NCBI GenBank assembly: GCA_943841885.1
Contig: CALSZZ010000002.1
Coordinates: 92,262-156,261, forward strand
DNA length: 64,000 bases
Source: Candidatus Thalassarchaeaceae archaeon
GTDB lineage: Archaea; Thermoplasmatota; Poseidoniia; Poseidoniales; Thalassarchaeaceae
Reading direction: 5' to 3'
A model generated the notes under the pieces. It saw only the letters and a program-made list of their open reading frames with translations. It had not been told where the DNA came from and did no database searches. Positions within the stretch are counted from its first letter, which is position 1; every line of letters begins with the position of its first letter. A program made the position numbers and the translations under genes. Below are positions 37,295 through 46,496 of this stretch, piece by piece.

Positions 37295-38905
37295 ATGTAT
37301 TCAGCTGGGCTTAATCGCCCAACTGGAGGAGGGGAGGCCGAACTACTCGGTAATCTTTCTCTTGTTGGGGTAAAAGGGGTATTTTGTGCAATCCTCTCGG
37401 ATCGTGAATTAACCCTTGAAAGGAGTGATGGGAAGGGTTTGAGGCTTTCCTTAGCCGCTGTTAATAGGACTAGGCATTTAACAATACCACTACTCCCTAA
37501 TGGATTGGTTCCACTAGGGGCAATTTCAATATTACTTGGAATAACAACAATTTCATTTCCTTATGCTCTTATGCCAATTTTACTGGGCTTTCTAGCTATT
37601 TCTCTAAATATATTTTCACGCCACTCAATAATATCTATTGACACAAATTCTGGTGATCGACACTTAATTGCAGGTAGTGAAGGTTCATTGTTAAGACTAG
37701 CAACAATGATTTCCAGATTAATACATGGTAGTACTATGAAAGAAGCCAGAATAGGCCTTGAAAATCTTGAAAAGGAAATGCCGTTATTCCCTTCTTTTAT
37801 ACACGCTGGAGGACATTTTATCAATCATGATAAGAATCTATTAACATATAATGATAAGTTGTCAGGATTTGAGTCAGATTCAGGTATTGATACTATTCAG
37901 AAATCAACATCCCCTAATTTACAAGGTCTGAAATTAGACACACATCAAATTAATGATGAAAGTATTTTCAGTCAAAATATTCAAAAAACAGATATAAACC
38001 AAAAAAAATCTGCATATGAAAGTGCTTGGAATACTCCTCCTCCTCCTTGGTACAAAGAGAAGGAAAAAATAAGTGAAGATAATTCAAACTTATACATAGA
38101 TAGTACAAAAACTGAAACCAGAATGGACTCTGTTTTATCCGAGGCTGCAGGACAATTAGATATGTTTGGTGGTGGACTAGATATGTTTGAAGAAGGAGGT
38201 TTATTTGACCGAGAAGTAAATGAATATGATGAAAATCCGATTTCTTGTGAAAATATTTATGATTCCGGCCAAAACAAAATTTCTTTGAATCAAATATCCA
38301 GCTCACAAATGATGAAGCAAGCATACGAAACCTATGGCCATCCCATTTCAAATTATCAAAAATCTTCCAATCTACCTCAACCAACTGAGATTGCAGTTAG
38401 GGAAGAATGCAAGACTAGTATTGTAAAAGAAGCGAGAGCGAAACAAGAAATCAGGAACAACGACAATGAATTAAATTATTCATATGAATCAACTAATCTT
38501 GATAGTTACCCATCACTTAAGAAAGCATTCAAAGGAAATAATAAAAATATCTCTCTGAAAAATAAATCTACTAGTATTTCATCAGTATTAATGAATAAAT
38601 TACTACGTCCCTCAAATGTTCCAATAAAAAATAAAAACATAAATAAATCTAAAGATAATAGGTTTCAAACCTCTCAATTTTTAAGATTAAGAAGTGATCA
38701 AGATCACCAATCAAATATTAATTCTAGGGTATTTAGAAGTAAGAAAAATAATGAAAATAGTGATGCAATGCAAGTCATAAACTCAATAGTTACCAGAGTT
38801 TCTGATGATATGCCTTCTAGAAGAAATTTTTCTTTTAAACAAATGAAAAAAACCTCTTCTGGAGTCGAAGTGAATAAGTTACCAGGAATTAGAAAATTAG
38901 GATAA
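37295..38905 (+). CDS. Membrane-anchored protein with long disordered tail, unknown
   Basis: 536 residues. Residues 1-140 look like a membrane-inserted PH-like unit: strands GVKGVFCAILSDRELTLER, two closely spaced hydrophobic helices (about 66-105), then HSIISIDTNSGDRHLIAGSE. Residues 150-200 are helical. The remaining 330 are low-complexity, rich in Asn, Ser and Lys, with short repeated LDMFGGGLDMFEEGGLFD-like acidic patches near 285-305. No family recognised. Overlaps the convergent PfkB gene by 9 bases. The tail could be a cytoplasmic docking arm. Confidence 0.5.
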   Translation: MYSAGLNRPTGGGEAELLGNLSLVGVKGVFCAILSDRELTLERSDGKGLRLSLAAVNRTRHLTIPLLPNGLVPLGAISILLGITTISFPYALMPILLGFLAISLNIFSRHSIISIDTNSGDRHLIAGSEGSLLRLATMISRLIHGSTMKEARIGLENLEKEMPLFPSFIHAGGHFINHDKNLLTYNDKLSGFESDSGIDTIQKSTSPNLQGLKLDTHQINDESIFSQNIQKTDINQKKSAYESAWNTPPPPWYKEKEKISEDNSNLYIDSTKTETRMDSVLSEAAGQLDMFGGGLDMFEEGGLFDREVNEYDENPISCENIYDSGQNKISLNQISSSQMMKQAYETYGHPISNYQKSSNLPQPTEIAVREECKTSIVKEARAKQEIRNNDNELNYSYESTNLDSYPSLKKAFKGNNKNISLKNKSTSISSVLMNKLLRPSNVPIKNKNINKSKDNRFQTSQFLRLRSDQDHQSNINSRVFRSKKNNENSDAMQVINSIVTRVSDDMPSRRNFSFKQMKKTSSGVEVNKLPGIRKLG

Positions 38906-39835
38906 CCCAACAATCCTTCTATATTTATCTACTCTAGCATGATATTTTCCTTTTTGTAAATTTAATAAATTAATGGAACCCAATCCGCCTATTATGAATG
39001 AAGAAGTAACTGTAGCATGTACTAATGCATTTCTCATTATTTCAATATCTTCCATTGCACCGACACATCCTACTATATTTGCCAAAAATGCTCCTGCAAA
39101 TGAATCTCCACATCCAGTTGGATCTATTACTTCCTTAGTAGGATATGAAGGAAGAGATATTGTACCACAAGGGAAATATGCCAATACTCCGCCACTTCCT
39201 CTTTTTATAATCAAACTTCTAGGGCCATTTCCTGCAGATTTTCCTCCATTCAAAGCTTCTCCAGAAATTATCTTTTCAGCAGCCTTTGTCACAATATCCT
39301 CATCAGATATAGCGCAAACTTCTTCTTCGTTAAGTATGGCTATATCTACTCTCCTCAGGGCCTCGGACAAAGCCTCAAATTCAGTATTAATCCACAACAT
39401 AAACGTATCTAAAACTGATATTTTGGGACTACATTCTCCTAGTATTTTTACTTGTGATAAGGGATGCATATTTGCACAAAATAAAATATCTATATCATTC
39501 CAAAAATCGGGTATTTGTGGATCAAAATCTCCTAAAACATTAATTTCTGTAGAAATTGTTTGAGCGTCATCCATGGAACCTTCATATTTACCCGACCATC
39601 TGAACGTTTTTCCAGAAAGTTTTGATATTCCTTCTATATTTATGCCTTTATCATTTAGTAATTGTAAATCACTTTCTCTAAAATCTTCTCCAATTGGCCC
39701 AATTACTCCTACTCTGGAGGACATTCCTGGCATCAATGGAAGGTGAAAAGAGGCAGAAATAGAAGAATGGATGGCCGAACCTCCTAATATATCAGCACCA
39801 AAGGCTGTTGGAGTTTGAATATGGTCATACCCCAT
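38897..39835 (-). CDS. PfkB-family carbohydrate/nucleoside kinase
   Basis: 312 residues from the first ATG. GADILGGSAIHSSISA (substrate end), VGVIGPIGEDF and the C-terminal VIDPTGCGDSFAGAFLA with the catalytic GCGD are clear. The open frame continues upstream of the ATG with IDLAIVGS, the expected first beta strand. The natural start is therefore probably the ATA at 39857-39859, which has GGAGGG at normal spacing and overlaps the biotin carboxylase stop. The substrate cannot be told; adenosine, inosine or ribose kinases are candidates. Confidence 0.85.
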   Translation of the reverse strand: MGYDHIQTPTAFGADILGGSAIHSSISASFHLPLMPGMSSRVGVIGPIGEDFRESDLQLLNDKGINIEGISKLSGKTFRWSGKYEGSMDDAQTISTEINVLGDFDPQIPDFWNDIDILFCANMHPLSQVKILGECSPKISVLDTFMLWINTEFEALSEALRRVDIAILNEEEVCAISDEDIVTKAAEKIISGEALNGGKSAGNGPRSLIIKRGSGGVLAYFPCGTISLPSYPTKEVIDPTGCGDSFAGAFLANIVGCVGAMEDIEIMRNALVHATVTSSFIIGGLGSINLLNLQKGKYHARVDKYRRIVGLS

Positions 39836-39855
39836 GCTACCTACTATTGCTAAAT

Positions 39856-41205
39856 CTATTCGGAACCCTCCTTCATTAATTTAGGATGTTCTTCAAGATA
39901 TTTAATAGTTATTTGTCTATTATTAAAATCCTCTTCATTCAATATTTTTTTATGAAGTGGAATTAGAGTATCTACGCCTGTTAAAATAATTTCATCTATC
40001 GTAGAAGACATTTTCTTTATTGCTTGTTTTCTTGTTGGTGCCCAAGTGATGACTTTAGCTAAGAGAGAATCAAATGAAGCAGGTACATCATAGCCAGTGT
40101 GTACATGCGAATCTATTCTAACTCCGTTGCCTCCTGGCCAAATACATTCCCATATTTTACCGGGTGACGGTTCTAAAGTCGATGGATTTTCGGCATTTAT
40201 GCGAATCTCAATTGCATGACCATTTATTTCAATCTCTTCCTGAGAGATTTTAATTTCTTCACCATAAGCCACTTTGATTCCTAATGATACCAAATCCTCT
40301 CCAACTATCATCTCAGTAACTGTATGTTCTACTTGTACTCTTGGATTGACCTCTAAGAAGTAAAAATTATCTTTCTCATCTCTCAAGAACTCGAAGGTAG
40401 CAAGTCCTTCATATCCGACTAATTTAGCCCCTTTAACTACTATTTCTCCCATTTTATCTCTAGTCTCTTTGTCAAGCCAAGGCCCTTCTTCTAGTATTTT
40501 TTGATGCCTCCTTTGTATTGAACAAAATCGTTCTCCAAAATGAATCGCATTTTTACCATCACTTAATACCTGAAACTCAATATGTTGTGCACCTTCGATA
40601 AATTTCTCTATGAATACTCTATCATCGCCAAATGCCGACATAGCCCTTCCTTGACATAAATTTAGTGCACTTTCAAAATTATCTTTACTATTTACAATCT
40701 GCATTCCTATTCCGCCTCCTCCTGCTGCAGCTTTGATTATTATGGGGAATCCTATTTCTCTGGCTATTTCCTCAGCTTCTTTAACGTTAGAAATTGGACT
40801 ATCTGACCCTTTCGCCACGGGTAGTCCTGCCTCGGCCATAATTTTTCTAGCAGAAATCTTATCTCCTAAGATTTTCAATACTTTCGAACTGGGGCCGATG
40901 AACTTAATGCCTTCTTCAGACAACCTTCTGGCAAATGTAGGATTCTCTGCTAGAAAACCATATCCTGGGTGAACAGCATCCGCTCCAACTTCTTTGGCTG
41001 ATTTTACAATTGCTTCTATATCCAAATATGTCGCCAATGGATCATCTCGAGGAATGTATATTCCCTCATCGGCCAATCTAACTGGTAATGATAAACGATC
41101 CTCTTTCCCATAGATAATAGCAACTTCAATGCCTAGTGAACGAAGTGATCTCATTATTCTTAATGCTATTTCGCCTCTATTAGCAATTAGTACACGGCGA
41201 AACAT
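39856..41205 (-). CDS. accC: Biotin carboxylase (acetyl/propionyl-CoA carboxylase)
   Basis: 449 residues. The biotin carboxylase N-domain starts RVLIANRGEIALRIMRS. The ATP-grasp lid has AAGGGGIGM, the metal site LEVNPRVQVEHTVTEM, and the C-terminal RINAEN segment follows. Full length for a stand-alone subunit; no biotin carrier or carboxyltransferase is encoded nearby. Carboxylates biotin for acyl-CoA carboxylation. Overlaps the likely start of the kinase gene downstream. Confidence 0.93.
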   Translation of the reverse strand: MFRRVLIANRGEIALRIMRSLRSLGIEVAIIYGKEDRLSLPVRLADEGIYIPRDDPLATYLDIEAIVKSAKEVGADAVHPGYGFLAENPTFARRLSEEGIKFIGPSSKVLKILGDKISARKIMAEAGLPVAKGSDSPISNVKEAEEIAREIGFPIIIKAAAGGGGIGMQIVNSKDNFESALNLCQGRAMSAFGDDRVFIEKFIEGAQHIEFQVLSDGKNAIHFGERFCSIQRRHQKILEEGPWLDKETRDKMGEIVVKGAKLVGYEGLATFEFLRDEKDNFYFLEVNPRVQVEHTVTEMIVGEDLVSLGIKVAYGEEIKISQEEIEINGHAIEIRINAENPSTLEPSPGKIWECIWPGGNGVRIDSHVHTGYDVPASFDSLLAKVITWAPTRKQAIKKMSSTIDEIILTGVDTLIPLHKKILNEEDFNNRQITIKYLEEHPKLMKEGSE

Positions 41206-41249
41206 TACATGACCTTTATCGCTTCCAATGACGGACGGTCCTTAAAAAT

Positions 41250-42527
41250 TCAGTATACATCTCTGAGATATCTTTTTTCAGTTTTCATCATCTTAGTCTC
41301 TACAAATTCAGTAGCCGTTTCAATGGTCATATTACCATGTTCAGAACATATTTTAATCAACGTTTTATGGACATCTTTTGCCATCCTTGATTTATCTCCA
41401 CAAACATAGAAGTAAGCTCCATTATCTATCCATTCCCATATTTCCTCTCCATTTTTTTCCATTAAATGTTGGACATATACTTTTTCAGAACTAGTTCGTG
41501 ACCATGCCAAATCATGTTTATTCAAAATCCCCTTCTTTTTCCAGTCTTCCATTTCTTCCTTATAATAATATTCTTCTTCAGTCCAATCTCCAAAAAACAA
41601 CCAATTTTTACCAGTTGCATTATCAATCTCTCTTTGCTCTAAGAATGCCCTAAAGGGGGCAATTCCTGTACCTGGGCCAACCATTATGATGTCTCTTGTT
41701 TTATCTTCTGGTAGTACAAAAGATCTAGTTGGTGACATAAATATGCCAATATCTGTTTCTTTTACATCACACATATCAGATAAAAATCCTGTGCATAAAC
41801 CAGCTTTATCTCTGCCATGGTGAGAGTATCTTACTATTCCTACGGTAAGGTGAACAGTCCCTGGTTCAAATTCTGGACTACTGGCAATTGAGTAAAGTCT
41901 TGGCTTTAATCTATCCATACCTTCTAGTAATTGCTGCGGACTTAAGTTTATATTTCCAAAATCTCCATATGCGTCAATATAATCTCTAGACCAAATATAA
42001 TCTTCCATTGATTCTGAATCAGATGTTAATTCTTTCCATAATGCTAAACTAGGGTCTGAGGCCGAACCAATTTCCACGTATCCTTTTGGTACATCATTAT
42101 CTATCCCAGTACCTTTCCAATCTAGTATCAAGTCTCCAGTATCTTCCGATATTCTTTGCCTTTTAATTATCTTAATTTCAACTTCTCCTGCATTACTATC
42201 TAGATGCTCGCCTAGTTTCATAATCCATTTTTTTGTTATTCTATGAACTTCGTAACGACTTGTCAAAGCCTCTTTTAAGGTACATTCACCGAGATGTGTC
42301 TCTACCTTTTCTTCACCGGAAAAATTATACAAAGTCAAAATATCTTCAACTAAATTAGGATGACATAGAGGGATTACTCCTAATGCATCACCTGACTTGT
42401 ATTCTAGGCCTGAATCTCCTAAATCAAATACAATATGCCTAGTTTCTTTTCCTGAACCTTCTCCATTTAAGATAAAATTCTGTGTTAAATTTGATGAATA
42501 AGGTTTTTTTGCACTCCAATCAGACAT
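41250..42527 (-). CDS. CysJ/BoxA-like FAD-NAD(P)H reductase
   Basis: 425 residues with the diflavin-reductase FAD and NADP domains but no flavodoxin domain. KSGDALGVIP near 45, the FAD site LKPRLYSIASSPEF near 210, the GLCTGFLSD loop, the pyridine nucleotide site GPGTGIAPFRAFLEQR near 290, and the final FYVCGDKSRMAKDVHKTL. It passes electrons from NAD(P)H to an acceptor protein. The reductase component of benzoyl-CoA epoxidase (BoxA) has this architecture plus a ferredoxin part, so it is a candidate partner for the BoxB-like protein at 55462-56607, which has no reductase beside it. Confidence 0.8.
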   Translation of the reverse strand: MSDWSAKKPYSSNLTQNFILNGEGSGKETRHIVFDLGDSGLEYKSGDALGVIPLCHPNLVEDILTLYNFSGEEKVETHLGECTLKEALTSRYEVHRITKKWIMKLGEHLDSNAGEVEIKIIKRQRISEDTGDLILDWKGTGIDNDVPKGYVEIGSASDPSLALWKELTSDSESMEDYIWSRDYIDAYGDFGNINLSPQQLLEGMDRLKPRLYSIASSPEFEPGTVHLTVGIVRYSHHGRDKAGLCTGFLSDMCDVKETDIGIFMSPTRSFVLPEDKTRDIIMVGPGTGIAPFRAFLEQREIDNATGKNWLFFGDWTEEEYYYKEEMEDWKKKGILNKHDLAWSRTSSEKVYVQHLMEKNGEEIWEWIDNGAYFYVCGDKSRMAKDVHKTLIKICSEHGNMTIETATEFVETKMMKTEKRYLRDVY

Positions 42528-42637
42528 GTTACCAACTCTATATGTTTCGACGGAAAGAACCTTGCTTATGAATAAATGCTGACTCTAATCTGTCTAAGCA
42601 GTATATCTATCAACGCAGCCCTTCTCGAAGTATTGTA

Positions 42638-43438
42638 ATGGCTGAAGTATTATTCCTAGGTACAGGTAATGCCTTTTCGCCTCCGGGCAGACTTCACGCG
42701 TTAGCTTTACTTGATAGAAAAGTTATGATTGATTCTCCTCCAACTTTGCTTACACAACTAAGAAAATATTCTATACAACCATCAGAAATAGATCATTTGT
42801 TGTTCACACATTGGCATGCTGATCATATGTTTGGATTTCCGTTCTTAATGCTAGAAAGAGAATGGATGCCTTATGATTCTGGAGAAAAAAAATCTCTAAA
42901 TGTTTATTCTAGATATGGAGGTAAAGAAATATTATCAAATCTTTGTAAAATAGGATTTCCAGGTAGTCTTGAGAATTCATTAAATAATAAAATTATTTGG
43001 AATAATGAAAAAGAAAGTATACTAAAAGGAACGAATTGGAAATTTCGCAGGTTCCCCGTATCTCATACTCCTGAAACAGATCCGCATGGATATGAATTGA
43101 TACATTCAACAGGATTCACGATACTCCATTGCGGCGATTCTGGGCCATATCATACAATAGAAGAGAGGGCAGTTTATGCGGATGTAGTGATATTAGAAAT
43201 GGGCGTCCCAGATTTTGTCTCTAGTCCATATCACCATAATCCATCCGATATTATTGAATTTTCAAAACGTCATCCCAAAGTAAAAGTTCTTGTTACTCAT
43301 AATTTTTCTCATTCTTCGGGCAACTCTGGAGGATTTGAGATGCCAAATCTGCCGGATGATATTCACCAATTAGAAGACGGAGATATATTGAAAATTTTTG
43401 ATGAGAAAAAATTTAAAATAAATAGATTAATCAAATAA
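42638..43438 (+). CDS. Metallo-beta-lactamase-fold hydrolase
   Basis: 266 residues. LFLGTGNAFSPPGR at the start, the metal motif THWHADHMFGFP near 57 (HxHxDH), HTPE near 144, HCGDSG near 167 and VTHNF near 223. It resembles RNase Z/phosphodiesterase-like MBL proteins but lacks the long exosite arm of tRNase Z. The substrate is unknown. Divergent from the CysJ-like gene; followed by about 170 bases of AT-rich sequence and cdc6. Confidence 0.75.
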   Translation: MAEVLFLGTGNAFSPPGRLHALALLDRKVMIDSPPTLLTQLRKYSIQPSEIDHLLFTHWHADHMFGFPFLMLEREWMPYDSGEKKSLNVYSRYGGKEILSNLCKIGFPGSLENSLNNKIIWNNEKESILKGTNWKFRRFPVSHTPETDPHGYELIHSTGFTILHCGDSGPYHTIEERAVYADVVILEMGVPDFVSSPYHHNPSDIIEFSKRHPKVKVLVTHNFSHSSGNSGGFEMPNLPDDIHQLEDGDILKIFDEKKFKINRLIK

Positions 43439-43608
43439 TTTATAGAAATTTTATCTTAATTACACTAACAAAAATAAAATCTATTCTTGAACTTTTAAGA
43501 CACACTTATTATCTTTGACTTACTCGCCGAAAGATATGTGCTAGTGCGCTTTTAACTCGTAAGTTAGATTAGTGCTTTAGTATGTATTATTTAGGGAGTT
43601 GTTTGATA

Positions 43609-44847
43609 ATGGACGGGAATATTTTTGAGAAAATTCTTGGCCAAGAAAGTTTATTCATGAATAGAAAAATTTTCGATCATGGTTTTGAACCATCCCGTCT
43701 CCCTCATAGGGAAAATGAAATCAATTCTTTAGTTAAAAATCTTGTAGATGCATTACATGGTCACATACCTTCAAACATGCTACTCTATGGAGTTCCTGGA
43801 GCAGGTAAAACTGTTGTCACTAGGTATGTTCTGCGACAATTGAGAGAAAAAGGTAACGAACTAAATAAAAAGGTCCATGCTTATGAGATAAACTGTAGAA
43901 GTGTCGACACCAAATATCGCGTCTTACAGTATTTGGCTTCAGAACTTCATGAAAGAGGTGATGCTGTTGTCCCCTTCACTGGTTGGCCTACAGACCGTGT
44001 TTTAGAAACTTTAGTCAGTAGGATGGATAGAATTGGAGGGGTTCACATTATAGTACTTGATGAAATAGATAATTTAGTTTCAAGAGCAGGAGATGGACTA
44101 CTTTATAATTTGACAAATCTAAATACTAGATTATTAAATTCTAGATGTTGTATAATAGGAATCAGTAATGATTTGAATTTCACACAACAATTAGATCCCA
44201 GAGTTATGTCTAGACTCAGCCAGGAAGATATCGTATTCCATCCCTATGGCGCTTCAGAAATAGAGAATATTTTATTAAAAAGGGTGGAAGAGGGGCTAAA
44301 AAATGGAATTTTGCAAGAAGGAGTAGTTAGCCTTTGTGCGGCTTTAGCAGCCCAAGAACATGGGGATGCCAGAAGGGCACTTGATTTACTGCGTATTTCG
44401 GTTCAAAAAGCAGAACAGAATTCACAAGATAAAGTAGAAACCAGACATGTAAAGATAGCCCAAAGTCAGTTAGAATATGATCAAGTTACTCCTGTACTGA
44501 AAACTCTACCATTACATCAGAAACTAGTATTATTATCTATTTGCCTGAATGAAGAAAATGGATTGAAAAATATCTCAACAGGAGATATTTATCGAACATA
44601 CGCGGATGCTTGTTTCCTGATTCATGTTGAACCTTTGACTACACGAAGGGTCTCTTCTTTACTAAATGAATTAGATACTTTGGGACTTATTATTGCTAGA
44701 AATGTCAGTAAAGGAAGAGGAGGGAGGAGTAAACAAGTAAATTTAACGACTCCTAAAGCAGTAGATTGCATTTCCTTAATGAGTGAAAATGAGCCACTGG
44801 TAGAAGAAGCTGCTCTTGGTAAATATAAACTACAATCGAAACTTTAG
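43609..44847 (+). CDS. cdc6: Orc1/Cdc6 replication initiator
   Basis: 412 residues from ATG 43609, with GGGAG upstream; a longer start at 43582 lacks a site. AAA+ motifs: Walker A GVPGAGKT near 61, Walker B IIVLDEIDNLV near 149, sensor 1 CCIIGISNDLNF and sensor 2 GDARRALDLLR. The C-terminal winged helix has SSLLNELDTLGLIIARNVSKGRGGRSK. Binds ORB elements at replication origins and loads MCM. The upstream spacer of 170 bases holds no ORB-like dyad that I could see; a better origin candidate lies at 49390-49645. Confidence 0.95.
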   Translation: MDGNIFEKILGQESLFMNRKIFDHGFEPSRLPHRENEINSLVKNLVDALHGHIPSNMLLYGVPGAGKTVVTRYVLRQLREKGNELNKKVHAYEINCRSVDTKYRVLQYLASELHERGDAVVPFTGWPTDRVLETLVSRMDRIGGVHIIVLDEIDNLVSRAGDGLLYNLTNLNTRLLNSRCCIIGISNDLNFTQQLDPRVMSRLSQEDIVFHPYGASEIENILLKRVEEGLKNGILQEGVVSLCAALAAQEHGDARRALDLLRISVQKAEQNSQDKVETRHVKIAQSQLEYDQVTPVLKTLPLHQKLVLLSICLNEENGLKNISTGDIYRTYADACFLIHVEPLTTRRVSSLLNELDTLGLIIARNVSKGRGGRSKQVNLTTPKAVDCISLMSENEPLVEEAALGKYKLQSKL

Positions 44848-44901
44848 TAGTTTGTTTCTCCTCGATAATCATTATACCAAAAGGGCAATTCGCATTAAAT
44901 A

Positions 44902-45423
44902 ATGAGTGACGATGCGCTTGAATGGAAGGCCTCCTTATCTAGGCCAAGTATGACTCTTTCTAGAATCTCTGTTTTACTAGGAATGTGGGCTTTAATTCTG
45001 AGTGCAGTGAACTTAACAATTGGTGCTTATTCAGGGAAAAAGGCTCTTTGGTCTGGATTTTTTTTATCTGGAGAATCAAATACTAATTCCTCAAATATAG
45101 TCATTGACGATGCAATATTCTTGTTAATTGGGCTTTCTCTTTGCTACTTAGGAATAATGGGAATTCGTAAATCAATGGGTGAAAATGATAGATTATTAGA
45201 TTCAATATTATCTGATTTGTCTTCTTTTGCCAGTAACTTATTTTCAACAGATAATACTCTTATGAGATTATTAGGTTCATGGTTAATTGTAATCGGCCTT
45301 CTATTCTATCTTCTATGGAGTGTTTTAAATGAAACATGGGTAGATCCCGGCGTTTATTCAGTAATGATAACAATGGTTTCTTTCGGTTATGGAATTTTAA
45401 TCTATATAGATTCAGAATCTTAA
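44902..45423 (+). CDS. Four-helix membrane protein, unknown
   Basis: 173 residues with hydrophobic segments at about 22-45, 68-88, 125-145 and 150-168, and a polar stretch around 95-115. Starts 54 bases after cdc6 on the same strand and ends 3 bases from the convergent CoA gene. No motif or family recognised. Confidence 0.55.
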   Translation: MSDDALEWKASLSRPSMTLSRISVLLGMWALILSAVNLTIGAYSGKKALWSGFFLSGESNTNSSNIVIDDAIFLLIGLSLCYLGIMGIRKSMGENDRLLDSILSDLSSFASNLFSTDNTLMRLLGSWLIVIGLLFYLLWSVLNETWVDPGVYSVMITMVSFGYGILIYIDSES

Positions 45424-45426
45424 TAT

Positions 45427-46464
45427 TCAACAAAATTCAAAACTAGATAATATATCCCTACATCTCTTTTTTGTATCTTCTTTCGTTATTCTCACTACCA
45501 CTCCTTTGCCCGGTTGACCATATACTACTATGCTACCGAGCGGCGCAATCAAATGAATTATTAATGGGGCTAAATCTTCCTCTCCATCGACGATAATCAA
45601 ACTAGTCGATCTATTAATAATCCATTCTTTTAATGATTTTTTACAAGTTTCAAATAATGATTCAGTCAACTCTCCTGCTGGATTTTGACATGATAAATTA
45701 TTATTATATTTTTTTGAATCAATATTTTTAGATTGCGCCCATGTCTCTCTTTTGGTTTTACCATCTATCAAGGCAATATCTGCATTGCATCCTAAATTTT
45801 CCAACGTCAATGTTGTTACATCTCCTACTGAAATTAATGGAACATCCTCTTTTAGATATTTTTTAATCATAATTTTCATTGCAAATTCATGATCTTCATC
45901 TTTGCCTTCTATCAATTCTCCAAATGGTTGTTTGAGCATTTTTTCAGCATCTTTTGTCATAATAAGTTTTGTAGACATTACATCACTATCTCTTTTTTCA
46001 AAAAATGAAGATGTCCATATCCGTCCTTCTCTGTCAATCTCGCCATTTCTTATTCTGGTGCTTGAAATGGGATAACCATCCCATGCATTTTGATGATTAA
46101 TTTTAATAATTTCTAAAATTTCTAAATTATTATTTTTCCTCATCTCATTAATCTCTATACATATGTCTAATGTTTCTAAAGTACATATTATGGCTTTCGC
46201 TTTAGGGTGATTCGGTGCAGGCCCATAACTATCCTCTAATAGTCCAAATTCAATCCTATTCAGCAACTCTTTATCTAAATTATTTATAATCTCATTTTTA
46301 CGATTTTCCCAACTCAATACCATGGTATTATTTTTCCTAGCAATTTCATCGGCAATAATCCATATCTCTATTTTTTTACATTTTTCTAATGCACCATTTA
46401 TTAATTTCCTATGCCCAGCATGAAATCTATCAAAAGTACCCCCTATAAGGCCTAAATTATGCAT
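45427..46464 (-). CDS. Fused phosphopantetheine adenylyltransferase and GTP-dependent dephospho-CoA kinase
   Basis: 345 residues in two domains. Residues 1-150 are archaeal-type PPAT: GLIGGTFDRFHAGHRKLI with the HxGH motif at 15-18, and ISSTRIRNGEI near 140. Residues 170-345 are the DUF359 dephospho-CoA kinase: ISVGDVTTLTLEN near 225, IALIDGKTKRE near 242, NPAGELTE near 270, LIIVDGEEDLAPLIIHL near 300 and VVYGQPGKGVVV near 325. These are the last two steps of coenzyme A synthesis in one chain. A TATA-like AAAAATATAAT 26 bases before the ATG suggests a leaderless transcript with its own promoter. Confidence 0.88.
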   Translation of the reverse strand: MHNLGLIGGTFDRFHAGHRKLINGALEKCKKIEIWIIADEIARKNNTMVLSWENRKNEIINNLDKELLNRIEFGLLEDSYGPAPNHPKAKAIICTLETLDICIEINEMRKNNNLEILEIIKINHQNAWDGYPISSTRIRNGEIDREGRIWTSSFFEKRDSDVMSTKLIMTKDAEKMLKQPFGELIEGKDEDHEFAMKIMIKKYLKEDVPLISVGDVTTLTLENLGCNADIALIDGKTKRETWAQSKNIDSKKYNNNLSCQNPAGELTESLFETCKKSLKEWIINRSTSLIIVDGEEDLAPLIIHLIAPLGSIVVYGQPGKGVVVRITKEDTKKRCRDILSSFEFC

Positions 46465-46485
46465 TTAAATCACTACAGATGCTTC

Positions 46486-46496
46486 ATTATATTTTT
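46486..46496 (-). promoter_or_regulatory. TATA-like box for the PPAT/dephospho-CoA kinase gene
   Basis: On the minus strand AAAAATATAAT is centred about 26 bases before the ATG at 46464. Archaeal TATA boxes lie about 25 bases upstream of the transcription start, so the message would begin at or beside the start codon. No Shine-Dalgarno is seen, which agrees with a leaderless transcript. The box abuts the 3' end of the structured RNA candidate. Confidence 0.45.

Noticed and set aside
43439-43608. Replication origin directly upstream of cdc6
   Set aside because: The spacer is AT-rich but I see no ORB-like dyad or G string; 49390-49645 is the better candidate.
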